Below are positions 61,856 through 64,000 of a DNA stretch of 64,000 bases, piece by piece. The notes under the pieces are model-generated. The model was not told the origin of the DNA. It saw nothing but the letters and a program-made list of their open reading frames with translations, and ran no database searches. Position numbers and translations under genes: made by a program. This stretch comes from Nitrososphaerota archaeon (lineage in GTDB: Archaea > Thermoproteota > Nitrososphaeria > Nitrososphaerales > JACPRH01). The stretch is from assembly GCA_023379805.1 (NCBI GenBank), contig JAMCPI010000002.1, positions 62,001-126,000 on the forward strand, given 5' to 3'. Numbering within the stretch: the stretch's first letter is position 1; every line of letters begins with the position of its first letter.

Positions 61856-62290
61856 TTACCTAGCAAATTCCGAGCTGCGCAGTGTTTCATAGTGGTCGAA
61901 AGCAAGCCTATCGGGAACTTGCTTAAAGCTCTTAACTTCCATCGCATCCGAACCGGCTCTCAGTTCACCGCCCACTTCTCTAGCCAGAAGAACTATTGAG
62001 ATGACATGCCCTCGTGGATCTCTTTTAGGATCGGAAGAAACTCTAACTACTCTTTCTATCTTGATGTCAAGACCAGTTTCTTCCTTTGCTTCCCGATCTG
62101 CAGTGTCTTCTATGGTTCCGCCAAATTTCAGGAAACCACCTGGGAGAGCCCATTCACCTTTGTGGGGTTCAAAAGCTCGTTTTACTAACACTATAGAATT
62201 GTCGCTTCTCTGGATAATTATATCTACAGTAATGAATGTCCTTTTTAACAGAATAGACATGTGTCTTAATATCTCTACGTATAGCCCCAA
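61856..62290 (-). CDS. Nudix hydrolase with altered Nudix box
   Basis: 144 residues. The fold is clear: FITVDIIIQRSDNSIVLVKRAFEPHKGEWALPGGFLKFGGTIEDTADREAKEETGLDIKIERVV. In GX5EX7REUXEEXGU the first Glu is Gly (the second G of FGG), while REAKEETGL is intact. Relatives are ADP-ribose pyrophosphatases or 8-oxo-dGTPases. The missing Glu is not one of the core metal ligands of REUXEE, so activity may remain. Start uncertain; MSILLKR (Met11) is possible. Confidence 0.85.
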   Translation of the reverse strand: MGLYVEILRHMSILLKRTFITVDIIIQRSDNSIVLVKRAFEPHKGEWALPGGFLKFGGTIEDTADREAKEETGLDIKIERVVRVSSDPKRDPRGHVISIVLLAREVGGELRAGSDAMEVKSFKQVPDRLAFDHYETLRSSEFAR

Positions 62291-62427
62291 ACTAATACCT
62301 CACCAAAAATTACTATGTAGAGAAATCCAGAAATTGCCTTGCTTAAAAGCAAATAATCGACGCAATATTTCTGACTTCTGGCACTCTTTTATTTAGTAGT
62401 CTTTCTATAGATACCCGTGGTTTAGGT

Positions 62428-63177
62428 ATGCTTCTGGTTCAGATATCGGATATCCACTGCGGCCCTCAGTTCCGGAAAGCTGTCTTCGAAGAAGCGGTAA
62501 AAGAGATTAACGCGTTGAAACCTGACGGCGTACTCGTCACCGGCGACCTGACTGAGGATGGGCTGGTCAAAGAGTATCAGCAAGCCTACCAGGTTCTTGA
62601 GCAGATAGAGGCAAAGAAAATAGTTCTCTGCAGCGGAAACCACGATTACCGCTCAACCGGCTACTACCTCTACCGCCACTATTTCCGGCCTAAGCCGATT
62701 GTCGAGATCGGCGACACCGTATTCGTAACCATCGGCACAGCGAGACCTGAGCGAAACGACGGTGAAGTAGGCTACCGCCAAATAATGTGGCTTAAAGAAA
62801 CCCTCGACAAATACGAGAACAAGCGGAAAATAGTTGCCATGCATCACCACGCCCTGCCTGTTCCAGACACCGGCACCGACCGCATAGTATTGGTAGATGC
62901 AGGCGACCTGCTAAGAGTCCTCAACCGCTCAAAGGTGGACGTAGTGTTCTGCGGCCACCGACATCGACCTTGGATATGGCGGCTCGAAGACTTTAGCGTA
63001 ATCAACGCCGGCACACTATCATCGGAGCGGACTCGCGGCTTCTTCGTGAACAGCTACAACATAGTTGAGCTCCTAGATGATGAGGTTAAAGCTGATCTAA
63101 AGGTGGTTGGCGGAAAAAGGTTCCCGCTCCAAAACGTCTTGGAGCATGAGTATCTTCACCTTCCCCCGAAGAAGTAG
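62428..63177 (+). CDS. calcineurin-like metallophosphoesterase
   Basis: 249 residues with all five motifs of the two-metal fold: VQISDIHCG (D-x-H), LVTGDLTEDG (GD), LCSGNHDYRS (GNHD), AMHHHALPV (H) and CGHRHRPW (GHxH). The nearest group is CpdA/YfcE-like phosphodiesterases, perhaps for cyclic nucleotides. TATA-like TTTTATTTAG precedes at about 62388-62397. Confidence 0.92.
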   Translation: MLLVQISDIHCGPQFRKAVFEEAVKEINALKPDGVLVTGDLTEDGLVKEYQQAYQVLEQIEAKKIVLCSGNHDYRSTGYYLYRHYFRPKPIVEIGDTVFVTIGTARPERNDGEVGYRQIMWLKETLDKYENKRKIVAMHHHALPVPDTGTDRIVLVDAGDLLRVLNRSKVDVVFCGHRHRPWIWRLEDFSVINAGTLSSERTRGFFVNSYNIVELLDDEVKADLKVVGGKRFPLQNVLEHEYLHLPPKK

Positions 63178-63268
63178 GGACTAAACAAATAAGCTGGCTA
63201 GCGGAACCTCCACCACAACGAGGAACAATATAAATGCACCTAGTTTTTCTTTAACGGTTGGAGAAACA

Positions 63269-63838
63269 TTGTCTGCTAAGATCTTGGAGATCCGCTGGCA
63301 TGGCCGTGGAGGTCAAGGGGTCGTTACAGCTAGTCAGCTCCTCGCCCGCTCAGCTATGAGAGAAGGCAAGTACGTTCAGGCCTTTCCTGAGTTCGGACCT
63401 GAACGTATGGGTGCGCCAATCAAGGCCTATACTCGCATCAGCGATAATCAAATCAAGATTCACAGCGGTGTCAAGACACCCAACATTGTCATAGTTCTCG
63501 ATCCATCCCTCATCGGTCAAGTAGACATCGGAGAAGGCTTGGCTGATGATGGGCTGATCTTGGTTAACAGCGAAAAGAACCCCGATACCATATCAAGAAT
63601 CGCGGGTCTAGCAGGCAAGAAGGTTTTGGCGATTGATGCTTCGAAGATTGCGCTAGAAACCATTGGCCGCAACATTGTGAACACCAGCATAATGGGTGCA
63701 CTTGTCAAGGCCACTGGAGTAGTCAGCCTCGACGCACTTCTAAAAGAGATAGAGGCATCATTCGGTACAAAGCTCAATAGGAAAGTGATTGACGGTAACC
63801 TTGCGGCAGCTAAACGCGCCTACGAGGTGTTGAATTAA
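63269..63838 (+). CDS. porG: pyruvate:ferredoxin oxidoreductase, gamma subunit
   Basis: 189 residues: EIRWHGRGGQGVVTASQLLARSAMREGKYVQAFPEFGPERMGAPIKAYTRIS, then VIVLDPSLIG and DASKIALETIGRNIVNTSIMGALVK. The GRGGQG loop binds CoA in this family. It oxidises pyruvate to acetyl-CoA with ferredoxin (or runs in reverse) as part of a four-subunit enzyme. Start TTG 63269. porD starts one base after the stop. Confidence 0.93.
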   Translation: MSAKILEIRWHGRGGQGVVTASQLLARSAMREGKYVQAFPEFGPERMGAPIKAYTRISDNQIKIHSGVKTPNIVIVLDPSLIGQVDIGEGLADDGLILVNSEKNPDTISRIAGLAGKKVLAIDASKIALETIGRNIVNTSIMGALVKATGVVSLDALLKEIEASFGTKLNRKVIDGNLAAAKRAYEVLN

Positions 63839-63839
63839 G

Positions 63840-64000
63840 ATGACAACAGAAAGAAAGAAGTGGCGAGACCTCCCAATCGGCGGAGTAATCATAACCGGCG
63901 GCAACGCCCAAGTATATCAGACCGGGAACTGGAGAACCAAGAAACCAGTCATCGACTTGAAACGGTGCACCAACTGCATGACCTGCTGGGTGTACTGCCC
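63840..64000 (+). CDS. porD: pyruvate:ferredoxin oxidoreductase, delta subunit (cut at window end)
   Basis: 53 residues are visible from ATG 63840: MTTERKKWRDLPIGGVIITG and the first 4Fe-4S motif CTNCMTCWVYCP. The usual PorD has two such ferredoxin clusters, so the rest and the alpha and beta subunits should lie beyond the edge. The start is two bases after the porG TAA. Confidence 0.9.
   Translation, partial: MTTERKKWRDLPIGGVIITGGNAQVYQTGNWRTKKPVIDLKRCTNCMTCWVYC

Noticed and set aside
1-64000. CRISPR arrays or cas genes
   Set aside because: No regularly spaced direct repeats of 24-40 bases and no Cas proteins were seen.

Overview
The window looks like chromosomal DNA of an archaeon, most likely of the Thermoproteota (Nitrososphaeria/Bathyarchaeia-like). 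The grounds are archaeal TATA boxes about 25-30 bases before many starts (several apparently leaderless transcripts), an archaeal-type UMP kinase, a GapN-type aldehyde dehydrogenase, PorG/PorD of pyruvate:ferredoxin oxidoreductase, a Y-family polymerase, many short wHTH regulators and many surface proteins with one N-terminal membrane anchor and a Ser/Thr-rich stalk. The exact lineage cannot be fixed from the sequence alone.

Layout. 1-7.0 kb: DNA polymerase IV (cut by the window edge), anchored surface proteins, a divergent pair made of a wHTH regulator and a collagen-stalked cytochrome, a Ni/Co transporter and small proteins. 7.0-10.8 kb: an accessory patch with a broken isoprenylcysteine-methyltransferase-like gene, a transposase remnant, a four-gene operon ending in a RelE-type toxin-antitoxin pair, and small membrane proteins. 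10.9-17.4 kb: a complete, tightly packed trpEGDCFBA operon. 17.4-24.3 kb: response regulator, UMP kinase, tRNA-Leu and a tRNA-like 3' half, zinc-ribbon proteins, a CPBP protease, a toroid protein and a four-CBS protein. 24.5-33 kb: HpaB-like oxygenase, cytosolic hybrid histidine kinase, cupin and a DrrAB-like ABC exporter. 33-37.9 kb: a membrane-linked wHTH regulator, a PepSY-like exported protein with a partner, and an HtrA protease, all carrying the same palindromic operator. 38-41.4 kb: ATP sulfurylase, APS/PAPS reductase and a PstS-like protein. 41.5-45.6 kb: another transposase remnant, a broken thioredoxin-fold gene, a wHTH gene and pstCAB. 45.8-49.2 kb: glycosyltransferase and glycogen-debranching enzyme. 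49.4-55.6 kb: cation/proton antiporter, DUF1634-TauE pair, UspA, site-2 protease with CBS domains, GapN. 55.7-58.7 kb: amt-glnK-amt. 58.9-64 kb: GNAT, proC, P5C dehydrogenase, Nudix, phosphoesterase and porGD (porD cut by the window end).

How the parts fit. Most genes serve a normal autotrophic or mixotrophic life: tryptophan and proline metabolism, ammonium, phosphate and sulfate assimilation, and central carbon. The best candidate for an undescribed system is at 32.9-37.9 kb. The palindrome TTCGGA-N3-TCCGAA precedes a gene for a DNA-binding, membrane-embedded regulator, and paired copies 33-34 bp apart flank the TATA region of both an exported PepSY-like operon and an HtrA-type surface protease. 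This reads as an archaeal cell-surface stress regulon. A second inferred regulon joins pstS and wHTH-pstCAB through a shared ATAAC-N3-GTTAT palindrome on the TATA box. Three otherwise continuous reading frames in or near mobile-element debris each carry a single in-frame TGA.
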